DNA from: Bacillota bacterium
GTDB taxonomy: Bacteria > Bacillota > Clostridia > Christensenellales > UMGS416
Length of the DNA stretch: 64,000 nucleotides
Assembly: GCA_016281935.1 (NCBI GenBank)
Contig: JAEEJN010000089.1
Span: 62,001-126,000, forward strand
Reading direction: 5' to 3'
Part shown: positions 19,472 to 29,562 of the stretch, one piece after another
Layout: each line of letters opens with the position of its first letter
Position numbering within the stretch: position 1 is the stretch's first letter
Notes under the pieces: model-generated
The model's database searches: none
What the model was told of the DNA's origin: nothing
The model's input: the letters and a program-made list of their open reading frames with translations, nothing else
Translations under genes and position numbers: made by a program

Positions 19472-20575
19472 TCAGTTGGTGATCTGTCCGTTGTGGATAT
19501 GAAGGATCTGGCTGGAGATCCCATCCGGCAGGACAGCAGTATCGATATCGGTGCAGGTCAGTATGGTCTGAGCACCTTCTATTGCTGACTGGAGCAGTTT
19601 TCGTCTGCCCAGATCGAGTTCGGAGTAAACATCGTCGAGAAGCAGTATCGGCATTTCACCGGTCTGATCCTTCATCCAGTGAAGCTGTGCGAGCTTCATG
19701 GCGATGGCGCAGGTTCTGACCTGGCCCTGAGATGCCTGTTCTCTTGCCGGCTTCCCGTTCAGCATCACGGAAAGGTCATCTCTGTGAGGACCGGTTTGCG
19801 TAGACTGCAGCCTAAGATCTCTTTCATGTCCCTGTTCCAGATGTTCCAGAAGTTCTGTATGGATCTCTTCTTCGCCGGAACCCGGAACGGAGGGACAGTA
19901 TCTCAGGAGAAACTCTTCCCGGCCGCCTGTCAGGCTCTCATGGATTGCGATGATGATCGGAGACAGCTGGTCAAGGAATTTCTGCCTTGCGATAATAAGA
20001 CGAGTCCCAAGGCTTGCAAGTTCCTCGTCCCAAACAAAGAGTGTATCCGGCTTTGCGATCCCTCTGGCTATTCCGCGAAGAAGGTCGTTACGCTGGGCGA
20101 GAGCTCTTTGATACTGCTGGAGGCTTTGACAGTAGGAAGGATAGATCTGGGAAAGCGTACTGTCGATGAATCTGCGTCTGGCTGAAGGTCCTTCCCGGAT
20201 CAACTGAAGGTCTTCCGGTGAGAAGATCACAGCCGTAGCATGTCCCATCAATTCGCTCATGCGCCTGATCGGGGATCCATTCACACGGATGGCTTTCTTG
20301 CCCGATTGGCTGAGTGCGATTTCAACAGTATGGATCCCATCCTTCTGCAGGACTCTGGCGGATACGTGAGCAGCATCCTGACCGGAAGCGATCAGGTTCT
20401 GCTGTTCCCGGGCGGAACGATGGCTCCTGCCCAGACAACAAAGGTAAACCGATTCCAGGAGATTCGTCTTTCCCTGAGCGTTTTCACCCCAGAGAACCGT
20501 GATGCCCGGCGGGAAGTCCAATTCCAGAGCTGATAGGTTCCTGTACCCGCTGAGGGCCAGATGCGTCAGCTCCAT
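19472..20575 (-). CDS. recF: DNA replication/repair protein RecF
   Basis: GENAQGKTNLLESVYLCCLGRSHR (Walker A), QTGPHRDDL, ILLLDDVYSELD. Start set at 20575 (MELTHLALSGYRN). Confidence 0.95.
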   Translation of the reverse strand: MELTHLALSGYRNLSALELDFPPGITVLWGENAQGKTNLLESVYLCCLGRSHRSAREQQNLIASGQDAAHVSARVLQKDGIHTVEIALSQSGKKAIRVNGSPIRRMSELMGHATAVIFSPEDLQLIREGPSARRRFIDSTLSQIYPSYCQSLQQYQRALAQRNDLLRGIARGIAKPDTLFVWDEELASLGTRLIIARQKFLDQLSPIIIAIHESLTGGREEFLLRYCPSVPGSGEEEIHTELLEHLEQGHERDLRLQSTQTGPHRDDLSVMLNGKPAREQASQGQVRTCAIAMKLAQLHWMKDQTGEMPILLLDDVYSELDLGRRKLLQSAIEGAQTILTCTDIDTAVLPDGISSQILHIHNGQITN

Positions 20576-20807
20576 TCTCCCTCCTGTAAGGACTGTTGCG
20601 ATACCTCTGCAGTCTTTGTGGGTATTATACCATAAAATGCACAGAATGGAATAGGTATTTTTAAGGTTCTTTGAGCTTAGCATCCATAGAGAAAGCGTGT
20701 TTCTGCAGCGGTATCCGGAGAAGCAGATCTCCTGTTCCGGCGGCTTTCCTTGGCAGAACAGGCGGAATCGGTTATAATAATTGAAAACACAGAAACAGGG
20801 AGGCCTT

Positions 20808-22817
20808 ATGGACCGTTATCTCCATCGAGAGCTGTCATGGCTGGATTTCAACGCAAGGGTTCTGGCACAGGCAAAGACGGAAGATGTTCCCATAGGGGAG
20901 CGCTGCCGTTTTCTTTCCATTACCCAGTCGAACGCCGACGAATTCCAGATGGTGCGTGTAGCGTCTCTTGCCCGTGATATCAGAAGACACAAAACAGGGA
21001 GTGTGTTAGGACGCTCCCCCAGGTTGCAGATGAAGGATGTCCGCGCCAAACTTCGTGCGCTCATGCGGGATCAGCAGATGACTGCAGCCCAGCTGCTTGC
21101 TGAGCTTTCTGAGCTGGGAGTTCGTTTACTGCATTTTCATGAACTGTCTTCCGATCAGCAGCAGGAGCTTAGGGGGCAGGTGCAGGAAGAATATCTGCCG
21201 CATCTTATGCCCATACTGATCCAGAAAGGCCGCAGACTGCCGCATATGAGCAGTAAACGTCTGCATCTGGCTATGCGGACAGGTGAAAAGGCATGGACCT
21301 ATTCCATCCCTCTGGAATGGCCTCGTTTTCTGTCTGTTCCCGGAACTGAAACTGAATGGGTTCCGATGGAAGAAGTGATACTCACGTGTCTTCTGCCGGA
21401 TGAAGGCGCTCAGGGCGTCCTTCTGTTCCGAATCCTGCGGGACGAGGATCTTGATTTCGACGATCAGGCTCCCGATTTCCTTAGCGAGATGGAAAGAAGC
21501 GTCCGCCGCCGTGGATGGGGCGTACCCGTTGCCATGGAATACGCGCGGGAATTTCCCCGGGAAGGCTATGACCCTGTGCTGGAGGAAGCTCTTCGTATCG
21601 CTTTGTCTCTTGAAAGAAACGCTGTGACCGGGCTTCCCGTCATGTTGAATCCAAAACCGTTCACGGAACTGACGAAAGGGCTCGGAAAAGATGCATTCTT
21701 TCCGAAAGCAGCACCCGTAATTCACGAGAATCTCCGGCGCGGCGTCAGCATGTTCGAAGCGATGCGCAAAGGCGATTTCATGGTCCATGTTCCTTACGAA
21801 GCCTATGATCCCGTGTTGCGGCTTCTTCAGGAGGCGGCGGAAGATCCAAACGTCATGTCCATCCGTCAGACGCTGTACCGCGTTTCTTCCCATTCCCCTG
21901 TGGTGGAGGCTCTTGGCCGCGCTGCACGAGCCGGAAAAACGGTCACAGTCATGGTGGAACTGAAAGCCAGGTTCGATGAGGAGCACAATATCCACTGGGC
22001 TCACGTCCTGGAGCATATGGGATGCCAGGTGATCTATGGGCTTGCGGGACTGAAAGTGCATGGAAAAGCACTGCTCATCACGCGAAGAGGGGAAAAAGGA
22101 GTTGAAAGATATCTCCACCTGGGGACAGGGAATTACAACGAGGATACGGCCCGGGCGTACAGCGACATGCATCTGTTCACATGCCGTGAAGACCTGTGCA
22201 AGGATGCGGAAGAGCTTTTTAAGGCGCTTTCTGCTCAGGAGGAAATGCCTGTACTGAGAAAACTGAAACTGTCCCCCAACGGTATGAGGCCTTTCCTTTA
22301 TGAGAAGATAGACAGAGAGATCGAGAACGCAAAAGCCGGACGTCCTTCGGGAATCCGGGCTAAAGTCAATTCTCTTTCCGATATCGGCATCATCGACAGG
22401 CTGTATGAAGCATCGCGTGCAGGCGTGCCCGTGGAACTGGTGACACGCGGTATCTGCTGTCTGCTTCCGGGGGTCGAGGGAATGAGCGAGAATATCCGGG
22501 TGGTATCCATCGTCGGACGTTATCTGGAGCATCATCGGATCTTTGCGTTCGAAGCTGACGGAGCCAAAGAGATCTATCTTTCTTCCGCGGACTGGATGCC
22601 CCGAAACCTTGACCGAAGGGTCGAGATCGCGTTCCCCGTTGAAGATCCGGTGTGTGCGGAGCGCCTGCACCGTCTCCTGTCCATTGCACTGGCCGACAAC
22701 GTGCAGGGGTGGGAACTCCACTCCGACGGGACTTGGTCCCGTGTGAAACAGGGAGACAGCCCGCGAGTGGATTTTCAGAGTTACTGTGCGGAAGAGATGA
22801 ATCTGTTCCAGTCGTGA
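20808..22817 (+). CDS. ppk: Polyphosphate kinase 1
   Basis: RELSWLDFNARVL, SIRQTLYRVSSHSPVVEAL, HLGTGNYNE, ELVTRGICCLLPG. Confidence 0.97.
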   Translation: MDRYLHRELSWLDFNARVLAQAKTEDVPIGERCRFLSITQSNADEFQMVRVASLARDIRRHKTGSVLGRSPRLQMKDVRAKLRALMRDQQMTAAQLLAELSELGVRLLHFHELSSDQQQELRGQVQEEYLPHLMPILIQKGRRLPHMSSKRLHLAMRTGEKAWTYSIPLEWPRFLSVPGTETEWVPMEEVILTCLLPDEGAQGVLLFRILRDEDLDFDDQAPDFLSEMERSVRRRGWGVPVAMEYAREFPREGYDPVLEEALRIALSLERNAVTGLPVMLNPKPFTELTKGLGKDAFFPKAAPVIHENLRRGVSMFEAMRKGDFMVHVPYEAYDPVLRLLQEAAEDPNVMSIRQTLYRVSSHSPVVEALGRAARAGKTVTVMVELKARFDEEHNIHWAHVLEHMGCQVIYGLAGLKVHGKALLITRRGEKGVERYLHLGTGNYNEDTARAYSDMHLFTCREDLCKDAEELFKALSAQEEMPVLRKLKLSPNGMRPFLYEKIDREIENAKAGRPSGIRAKVNSLSDIGIIDRLYEASRAGVPVELVTRGICCLLPGVEGMSENIRVVSIVGRYLEHHRIFAFEADGAKEIYLSSADWMPRNLDRRVEIAFPVEDPVCAERLHRLLSIALADNVQGWELHSDGTWSRVKQGDSPRVDFQSYCAEEMNLFQS

Positions 22818-22865
22818 AACCGGGGGAATAAAGCCGCGAAACGGCTTTTTTCCATTGGTTCAGCC

Positions 22866-22894
22866 TTTACAATCCACTGTTTTTCGGGTATAAT
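22866..22894 (+). promoter_or_regulatory. Promoter of the ileS T-box unit
   Basis: TTTACA, 17 bp, TATAAT. Confidence 0.7.
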
Positions 22895-22900
22895 ACCGTT

Positions 22901-23136
22901 TACAACCGAGCGATGGGGACAAGCATCACGCCAGAACGCAAGAAGAGAGCCGGGGACAGGTGAAAGCCCGGTGCGGGAAGGCAGGAAAGCATCACCCCGG
23001 ACGGGCCGGACTGAATCAAGTAAGACCGGACGGCAGCCCACCGTGAGCGGGTATTTGAGAGCGCCTTTCAGGCGAATTCAGGTGGTAACGCGGATCCCCC
23101 TCCGTCCTGTGCGGACGGGGGGATTTTTGATTTTGG
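22901..23136 (+). promoter_or_regulatory. T-box leader, isoleucine type
   Basis: T-box motif ggtggtaacgcgg (23081-23093), terminator atccccctccgtc...gacggggggattttt, candidate specifier AUC at 22991-22993 (aaagcATCacc). Confidence 0.9.
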
Positions 23137-23146
23137 AGGTATTTCC

Positions 23147-26100
23147 ATGCTGTATGAACCCGTATCCTCCTCTCTGGATTTTGCTGCCAGAGAGAAAGAG
23201 ATGCTCCAATTCTGGAAAGATCATTCGATCTTTGAAAAAAGCGTGTCGCTGCGTGAAGGTTCTCCTTCCTTCACGTTCTATGACGGTCCGCCTACTTCCA
23301 ATGGCCGTCCGCATATCGGACATGTACTGACCCGTTCCATCAAGGACCTGATCCCCCGTTACCGCACGATGAAGGGATATCAGGTGCTCCGCAAAGCCGG
23401 ATGGGACACCCATGGCCTGCCTGTGGAACTGGAAGTCGAGAAAAAGCTGGGATTCAACGGCAAGGAACAGATTGAAGCGTTCGGGATCGCGAACTTCAAT
23501 GAAGAATGCAGGACTTCTGTCTGGACTTATCTGGACGAGTGGCAGAAAATGAGTGACCGTGTCGGCTTCTGGGCCGATATGGACAATCCCTATGTGACCT
23601 ATCACAACGATTATATCGAATCGGAATGGTGGGCTTTCAAGAAGATCCATGAAAAAGGTCTTCTTTACAAAGGATATAAAGTCGTGCCTTACTGCCCCCG
23701 CTGCGGGACCGCTCTTGCTTCCCACGAGGTAGCTCAGGGTTATAAGGACGTCAAGGAGACCTCTGCAATCGCCAGATTCCGTGTCAAGGGCAGCGACGCT
23801 TCCATCCTTGCATGGACGACGACTCCCTGGACCCTTCCGTCGAACGTTGCTCTGTGCGTGAATGCGCATGAGGATTACGTAAAAGCAGAAAGCAGGGGAG
23901 AGATCTTCATTCTGGCCGCGGCACTTGTGGAAAGCATCCTCGGAGAAGACGCCAAGGTGCTTGAGACCATGAAAGGTGCCGATCTCGAAGGCATGGAATA
24001 TGAACAGCTCATGCCTTTCGGCTCCGTAAAGGGGAAAGCGTTCTATGTCGTCTGCGATGACTATGTCACGTTGACCGATGGTACCGGTGTCGTGCATATC
24101 GCGCCGGCCTTCGGTGAAGATGACGCCCGTATCGGACGGAATTACAATCTTCCTCTTCTTCAGATGGTGGATGAACACGGCGAGTTCACAGGAGGGACCC
24201 CGTGGGATGGGATGTTCTGCAAGGACGGAGACTCTAAAGTCCTGGAATATCTCAAAGAGCGCGGCCTGCTGTTTGCAGCCCTTCCCTATGAGCACAGCTA
24301 TCCCTTCTGCTGGCGCTGCAACACTCCTCTGCTTTACTATGCCCGCTCTTCCTGGTTCGTGAAGACGACGGCTATCAAGGATGAACTGATTGCCAACAAC
24401 CGAACGGTCAACTGGATCCCTGAGACGATCAAGGAAGGCCGTATGGGCAACTGGCTGGAAAATGTCATTGACTGGGCGGTATCCCGTCAGCGCTACTGGG
24501 GAACGCCTCTGCCCGTATGGGAATGTGAATGCGGTCATATTGAAGTCATCGGTTCCAGGGCGGAGCTGGAGGAAAAGTGCGGGAACGTTCCGCATGATCT
24601 GGATCTTCATCGCCCCTATATCGATGAATATACGATGAAATGCCCCTGCTGCGGCAAAGAAATGCACAGGGTACCGGATGTCGCAGACTGCTGGTTCGAT
24701 TCCGGATCCATGCCTTTTGCTCAGTGGCACTATCCTTTTGAGAACAAAGAGACTTTCGAAGAGCATTTCCCGGCGGATTTCATCTCCGAAGCACAGGATC
24801 AGACACGCGGATGGTTCTATACCCTCCTGACGCTCTCCACACTCCTGTTCGATCAGGCGCCTTTTAAAAACTGCATCGTTCTGGGCCTTGTAAACGACAA
24901 GAACGGCATCAAGATGAGTAAGCATCTGGGCAACGTTGTCGATCCCTGGAGCGTACTGGATGCGCAGGGAGCCGATGCTGTCCGCTGGTATTTCTATACC
25001 GGATCTGCGCTTTGGCTGCCCAGCAGATTCTCCGGAGAAGCCGTGAGTGAGGCTCAGCGTAAGTTCATGGGCACTCTCTGGAATACGTATGCGTTCTACA
25101 TCCTCTATGCCAATATCGATGGATTCAATCCCAACGATTATGAGTTTAAGCCTGAAACTCTGGGAGTCATGGACCGCTGGCTGCTTTCCCGTCTGAACAC
25201 GCTGGTTCGGACAATGGATGAGCATCTGGAGAACTACCGCATCACGGAAGGCGGACGTGCACTGTCTGCCTTCGTTGATGAGCTTTCCAACTGGTATGTG
25301 CGCCGCGGGCGTGAACGCTACTGGGCCTCCGGCATGGAGCAGGATAAGATCAATGCTTATCTTACACTTTATACCGCTTTGGAAACCCTCAGCCGTCTCT
25401 GTGCGCCTTATATCCCCTTCATGGCGGATGAGATCTATCAGAATATCGTGCGCCGTGTAGATCCTGAAGCGCCTGAATCCGTTCATCTTTGTGACTGGCC
25501 GGAATACAGTGCCGAGATGGTTGATCCCGGGCTGGAAGCTTCCATGTCCAAAGTCCTCACCTATGTGACTCTTGGACGTGCTGCTCGGAACGTGGCTTCA
25601 CTGAAAGTCCGTCAACCCCTTTCTACCCTCTATGTGCTGGGAGAGGAACTGACTCCGGAATTCAATGTGCTCGTCGCGGATGAACTGAACGTCAAAACTG
25701 TGGTATATGCCAATGACGAAGCCAGCCTTGTGGATTATGAGATTAAACCGCAGATGCGAACGCTCGGGCCGAGGCTCGGGAAACTCCTTCCCGCCGTGCG
25801 GACGGCTCTGGCCGCATGTGACGGCGTAGACTGCGTCAGACAGCTGAAAGAGAACGGCGTCTATAAACTCGAACTGGCCGACCAGACAATCGAACTGGCC
25901 GAGTCTGACCTGTTGATCTCTCCCCGTCAGAAGAGCGGTCTGGTCAGTCAGAGCGATCAGGGAGTGACGGTAGCCCTTGATACCGCACTGACTCCGGAAC
26001 TTGTGCTCGAAGGACAGATCCGTGAGATCGTATCCAAAGTCCAGAACCTGCGCAAGGAAGCTGATTTTGTTGTAACGGATCATATCCGGCTCGGCTATGC

Positions 26101-26254
26101 GGGCGATGAAAAGTTCTGCAGCCTTATGGCATCGAACGCTTCCGCAATCGGAGAGGATGTACTGGCGGATCGTATCGAAGAAGGGCTTTCCGGCTACGAA
26201 GGCGAAGTGAATCTCGATGCCTTTGCCGGCCGGCTCTCCGTGGAGAAACTCTGA
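23147..26254 (+). CDS. ileS: Isoleucyl-tRNA synthetase
   Basis: DGPPTSNGRPHIGHVLTRS, KMSKHLGN, IleRS signature WDTHGLPVELEVEKKLG. Confidence 0.98.
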   Translation: MLYEPVSSSLDFAAREKEMLQFWKDHSIFEKSVSLREGSPSFTFYDGPPTSNGRPHIGHVLTRSIKDLIPRYRTMKGYQVLRKAGWDTHGLPVELEVEKKLGFNGKEQIEAFGIANFNEECRTSVWTYLDEWQKMSDRVGFWADMDNPYVTYHNDYIESEWWAFKKIHEKGLLYKGYKVVPYCPRCGTALASHEVAQGYKDVKETSAIARFRVKGSDASILAWTTTPWTLPSNVALCVNAHEDYVKAESRGEIFILAAALVESILGEDAKVLETMKGADLEGMEYEQLMPFGSVKGKAFYVVCDDYVTLTDGTGVVHIAPAFGEDDARIGRNYNLPLLQMVDEHGEFTGGTPWDGMFCKDGDSKVLEYLKERGLLFAALPYEHSYPFCWRCNTPLLYYARSSWFVKTTAIKDELIANNRTVNWIPETIKEGRMGNWLENVIDWAVSRQRYWGTPLPVWECECGHIEVIGSRAELEEKCGNVPHDLDLHRPYIDEYTMKCPCCGKEMHRVPDVADCWFDSGSMPFAQWHYPFENKETFEEHFPADFISEAQDQTRGWFYTLLTLSTLLFDQAPFKNCIVLGLVNDKNGIKMSKHLGNVVDPWSVLDAQGADAVRWYFYTGSALWLPSRFSGEAVSEAQRKFMGTLWNTYAFYILYANIDGFNPNDYEFKPETLGVMDRWLLSRLNTLVRTMDEHLENYRITEGGRALSAFVDELSNWYVRRGRERYWASGMEQDKINAYLTLYTALETLSRLCAPYIPFMADEIYQNIVRRVDPEAPESVHLCDWPEYSAEMVDPGLEASMSKVLTYVTLGRAARNVASLKVRQPLSTLYVLGEELTPEFNVLVADELNVKTVVYANDEASLVDYEIKPQMRTLGPRLGKLLPAVRTALAACDGVDCVRQLKENGVYKLELADQTIELAESDLLISPRQKSGLVSQSDQGVTVALDTALTPELVLEGQIREIVSKVQNLRKEADFVVTDHIRLGYAGDEKFCSLMASNASAIGEDVLADRIEEGLSGYEGEVNLDAFAGRLSVEKL

Positions 26255-27111
26255 TGTGGCTTGCTGACACCTGGAGGGACTATGAAGTCCTGGACTGCGG
26301 AGACGGCGAAAAGTTGGAGAGATGGGGCGAAACGATACTTCTTCGCCCCGATCCCCAGGCAATATGGCCTGCAGGATCTAGACTCGAAGCAACAACCGGC
26401 TTGAATGCGCATTATCACCGCTCTGCTTCCGGAGGCGGTGAATGGGAAGTGCTCACCAGACTTCAGGATCCCTGGCAGATCTCATATAGGAAGCTGACCT
26501 TTGAAGTCGGACTCATGGGCTTCAAACATACAGGACTGTTTCCTGAACAGGCTGTCAACTGGGACTGGATGGGAAACCAGCTTCAGGGAAAGGAAAACGC
26601 TGAAGTCCTGAATCTCTTCGGGTATACCGGCGCTGCGACAGTAGCCTGTGCCGCAGCCGGAGCCAAGGTCGTGCATGTGGATGCGTCCAAAGGCATGACC
26701 CAATGGGCAAAACGCAATCTTTCCCTGAACCTCCCGGAAAACCGTTCCGTGCGCTGGATCGTGGAAGACTGTCTCGCTTTTGTGAAGCGTGAACTGCGCA
26801 GAGGGAGAAAGTATCAGGGCATCCTGATGGATCCGCCCAGTTACGGACGGGGCCCGAACGGACAGACATGGAAGCTGGAAGACTCGATCTACGAACTGCT
26901 TCAGCTGACATCCCAGCTTCTGGCGGAGGATGCCTGCTTCTTTCTTCTGAACAGTTATACAACAGGACTGCAGTCTTCGGTGCTTTCAGATCTTCTTAAG
27001 CTTACTGTCGGACAGCATGGAGGCAAGGTGACGGCAGATGAACTCGGGCTTCCCGTATCCAGGAGGCCGATTGTGCTGCCCTGCGGTGCGAGCGGAAGGT
27101 GGGTCCCGTGA
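26254..27111 (+). CDS. Class I SAM-dependent methyltransferase (RlmI/YtxK-like RNA methyltransferase)
   Basis: EVLNLFGYTGAATVACAAAGAKVVHVDASKGMTQWAKRN and MDPPSYGRG motifs. Confidence 0.88.
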   Translation: MWLADTWRDYEVLDCGDGEKLERWGETILLRPDPQAIWPAGSRLEATTGLNAHYHRSASGGGEWEVLTRLQDPWQISYRKLTFEVGLMGFKHTGLFPEQAVNWDWMGNQLQGKENAEVLNLFGYTGAATVACAAAGAKVVHVDASKGMTQWAKRNLSLNLPENRSVRWIVEDCLAFVKRELRRGRKYQGILMDPPSYGRGPNGQTWKLEDSIYELLQLTSQLLAEDACFFLLNSYTTGLQSSVLSDLLKLTVGQHGGKVTADELGLPVSRRPIVLPCGASGRWVP

Positions 27112-27785
27112 GGACACCGAGGATACTGTATGAGGACAACCATATCCTGGTTGTCGTAAAGCCGAAGGGCATGCCCGTGCAGGCGGATGCCTCCGGGGAT
27201 GCGGATCTTGCGACGGTCCTCAAAGAGTACATCAAAGTCAAATACCGGAAGCCGGGCGCGGTCTGGCTGGGAATCGTTCACAGGCTTGACCGGCCGGTCG
27301 GAGGCGTTATGGTTTTTGCCCGGACCTCCAAAGCTGCCGCCCGCCTTTCGGACGAGATACGGCGGGGAGAGATGAACAAACGTTATCTCTGCGTCGCTAA
27401 GGGTGAGTTTTCTCCCGGCAGTTGGGAAGACTGGCTGCTGAAAGACAGTGCCACCAACACGTCCCGTACCGTACCGGAAGGCACGGAAGGGGCAAAAAAT
27501 GCCAGCCTTATTCAACGTACTATAGCGTATGAACAAGGACTGAGCCTGACGGAGGTTGAGCTTCTGACGGGACGAAGCCATCAGATCCGCGTACAGTTCT
27601 CCTCAAGAGGACATGCTCTGTGGGGAGATGCCAGATATAACCCGGAATCAAAACCAGGGCAGGATATCGCGCTTTTTGCTGCTGAACTGTCTTTTACGCA
27701 CCCTACGACAAAGGAAAGGCTGACCTTCACCGCGAGCCCTGAAGGAGTTCCCTGGAATCTTTTTGAAATCGAAAGGATAGACTGA
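27108..27785 (+). CDS. RluA-family pseudouridine synthase
   Basis: HRLDRPVGGVMVFARTSKAAARLS and LLTGRSHQIRVQFS; GTG start at 27099 or 27108. Confidence 0.92.
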   Translation: MRTPRILYEDNHILVVVKPKGMPVQADASGDADLATVLKEYIKVKYRKPGAVWLGIVHRLDRPVGGVMVFARTSKAAARLSDEIRRGEMNKRYLCVAKGEFSPGSWEDWLLKDSATNTSRTVPEGTEGAKNASLIQRTIAYEQGLSLTEVELLTGRSHQIRVQFSSRGHALWGDARYNPESKPGQDIALFAAELSFTHPTTKERLTFTASPEGVPWNLFEIERID

Positions 27786-28102
27786 TGGAAAGGTACGCTT
27801 GGAAAGCCCGCGTTCTGCCGGGAAAACTGGAAGAATACCGTCGCCGTCATGATGAAATCTGGCCGGAACTCGTAGCTGTTCTCAAAGAAGCCGGGATATG
27901 CAACTATACGATCTGGCAGACTGGGGACGAATTGTTCGGCTACTATGAATGCGAGAAAGGTTCCGATTATGCTGCACGCGTGCAGGCGGAAAGCCCTGTC
28001 GTCGATCGGTGGAATCTGTACATGAAGGACGTCATGGAGATGGAGATGGATCCGGTCACTGGTGCGCAGCCCAAAATGGTACAGGTGTTCCGTCTGGAAT
28101 AG
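27785..28102 (+). CDS. rhaM: L-rhamnose mutarotase
   Basis: KLEEYRRRHDEIWPELVAVLKEAGICNYTIW, typical RhaM. Confidence 0.9.
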   Translation: MERYAWKARVLPGKLEEYRRRHDEIWPELVAVLKEAGICNYTIWQTGDELFGYYECEKGSDYAARVQAESPVVDRWNLYMKDVMEMEMDPVTGAQPKMVQVFRLE

Positions 28103-28129
28103 AGACCATATGGTCAGGCCGACAAAAAG

Positions 28130-28172
28130 AAACAGAGCAGAGGGGATAAAACTCCTCTGCTCTGTTTTTTGC
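28130..28172. terminator. Terminator between convergent rhaM and lpd
   Basis: aacagagcagagggg...cctctgctctgttttttg. Confidence 0.85.
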
Positions 28173-28200
28173 GGGATCCTGTCACAGGCTTTCGTGAAGA

Positions 28201-29562
28201 TCAGTCTCTGCAGACTTCTGCCGCCATTTCTGATACGGTAGGATGGGGATGGATGACAGATGCGACCTGTCTGGCTGTGAGACCGAGAGACACGGCCAGA
28301 GCGAATTCTCCGACCAGATCTGTCGCTCTCGGACAGAAAAGCTGTGCGCCGAGGATCCTGTCTGTTTCCTTATCAAAGACTGCTTTGATGAATCCGGATT
28401 CACCGCTTTCGATCACACATTTTCCGTTGGATCCGGTCAGGACTTTTTTGACCCGGCAGGGGATGCCCTGTGCTTTGGCTTCAGCTTCTGTCAGCCCGAC
28501 GGAAGCGATCTCAGGCTGAGTATAGACACAAGCGGGCACGGTATTCATATCTACAGGCAGAGGAAGACCAAGAATCGCCGCAACAGCGTTGCGCGCCTGT
28601 GCTTCTGCTGTGTGTGCCAGCTGCATTGTCCTTGCTCTGGCATCGCCGATCACATATACGTGCGGAATGGAACTGAGTCCGGACTCATCCGTCAGGATGG
28701 CACCGCGCTCCATTTGAGGGATCATATCTGTAAAGAGCCCGTCCGATGCGGCCTTGCGTCCGGTGGCGACGAGAACTCCTTCGGCTTCTGCTGAGCACTC
28801 TTTACCGGCTTTATCCGTATAGCGCACAATCATATGCCCGGGTGTTCCTTCGACAGACGTGACCCTGCAGGAGAGATTGACAGACGCCCCCTGCTTTTTC
28901 AGAAGCAAGGCCAGACGCTGTCCGAATTCTCTGTCCATGGGAGGGAGAAGATGCTCCATGGCTTCAAGGACCGTAATCTGGCTTCCGAGATTCAGATAGA
29001 TGGATGCGCACTCACAACCAATAACACCGCCCCCGATGATGATGAGAGAAGAGTAGTACCTGCCGCTGCCTTCGAGGATCTCATTGCTGGTGCAGACACC
29101 GGGAAGATTCAATCCGGGAATCGGCGGAAGGGACGGGACGGAACCTGCCGCGATAATGACATCTTTGGCTTCGTAGATCTCGCCGTCTGCTTCGATCCTG
29201 ACATTTTCACTGCCGCATGAGAGAATTTTAGCACTGGAACGGATGACTGTGACCTTGTCGGATTTCATCAGCTTTTCAATGCCCTGGCGAAGGAATGTGA
29301 CAACGGAATCTTTCTTTTCGTGCATGACTCGGAAATCATACTCGGATGCTTCCAGACGCAGTCCCCATTCCTGAGCATGAAGAGCGGTCCTGTACAGTTC
29401 ACTTCCGTGCAGCAGTGCTTTTGTAGGGATGCATCCTCTGTTCAGACAGGTACCGCCCAAAAGATCTTTTTCAAAAAGGATTACGGACAGGCCGGCTTTG
29501 GCAGCTTCATCTGCTGCCGTATATCCTCCGGGACCTCCGCCGATGACAGCAAGATCATACAT
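28201..29562 (-). CDS. lpdA: Dihydrolipoyl dehydrogenase
   Basis: GGPGGYTAADEAAKAG, GGTCLNRGCIPTKALL redox disulfide, C-terminal HPHPTVSE. Confidence 0.96.
   Translation of the reverse strand: MYDLAVIGGGPGGYTAADEAAKAGLSVILFEKDLLGGTCLNRGCIPTKALLHGSELYRTALHAQEWGLRLEASEYDFRVMHEKKDSVVTFLRQGIEKLMKSDKVTVIRSSAKILSCGSENVRIEADGEIYEAKDVIIAAGSVPSLPPIPGLNLPGVCTSNEILEGSGRYYSSLIIIGGGVIGCECASIYLNLGSQITVLEAMEHLLPPMDREFGQRLALLLKKQGASVNLSCRVTSVEGTPGHMIVRYTDKAGKECSAEAEGVLVATGRKAASDGLFTDMIPQMERGAILTDESGLSSIPHVYVIGDARARTMQLAHTAEAQARNAVAAILGLPLPVDMNTVPACVYTQPEIASVGLTEAEAKAQGIPCRVKKVLTGSNGKCVIESGESGFIKAVFDKETDRILGAQLFCPRATDLVGEFALAVSLGLTARQVASVIHPHPTVSEMAAEVCRD

Noticed and set aside
21126-22721. 531-aa minus-strand ORF opposite ppk
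   Set aside because: Antisense to ppk1; no family features.
23078-25486. 802-aa minus-strand ORF opposite ileS
   Set aside because: Complete overlap with an unambiguous IleRS and low-complexity composition without domain motifs; typical antisense artefact of the codon bias.
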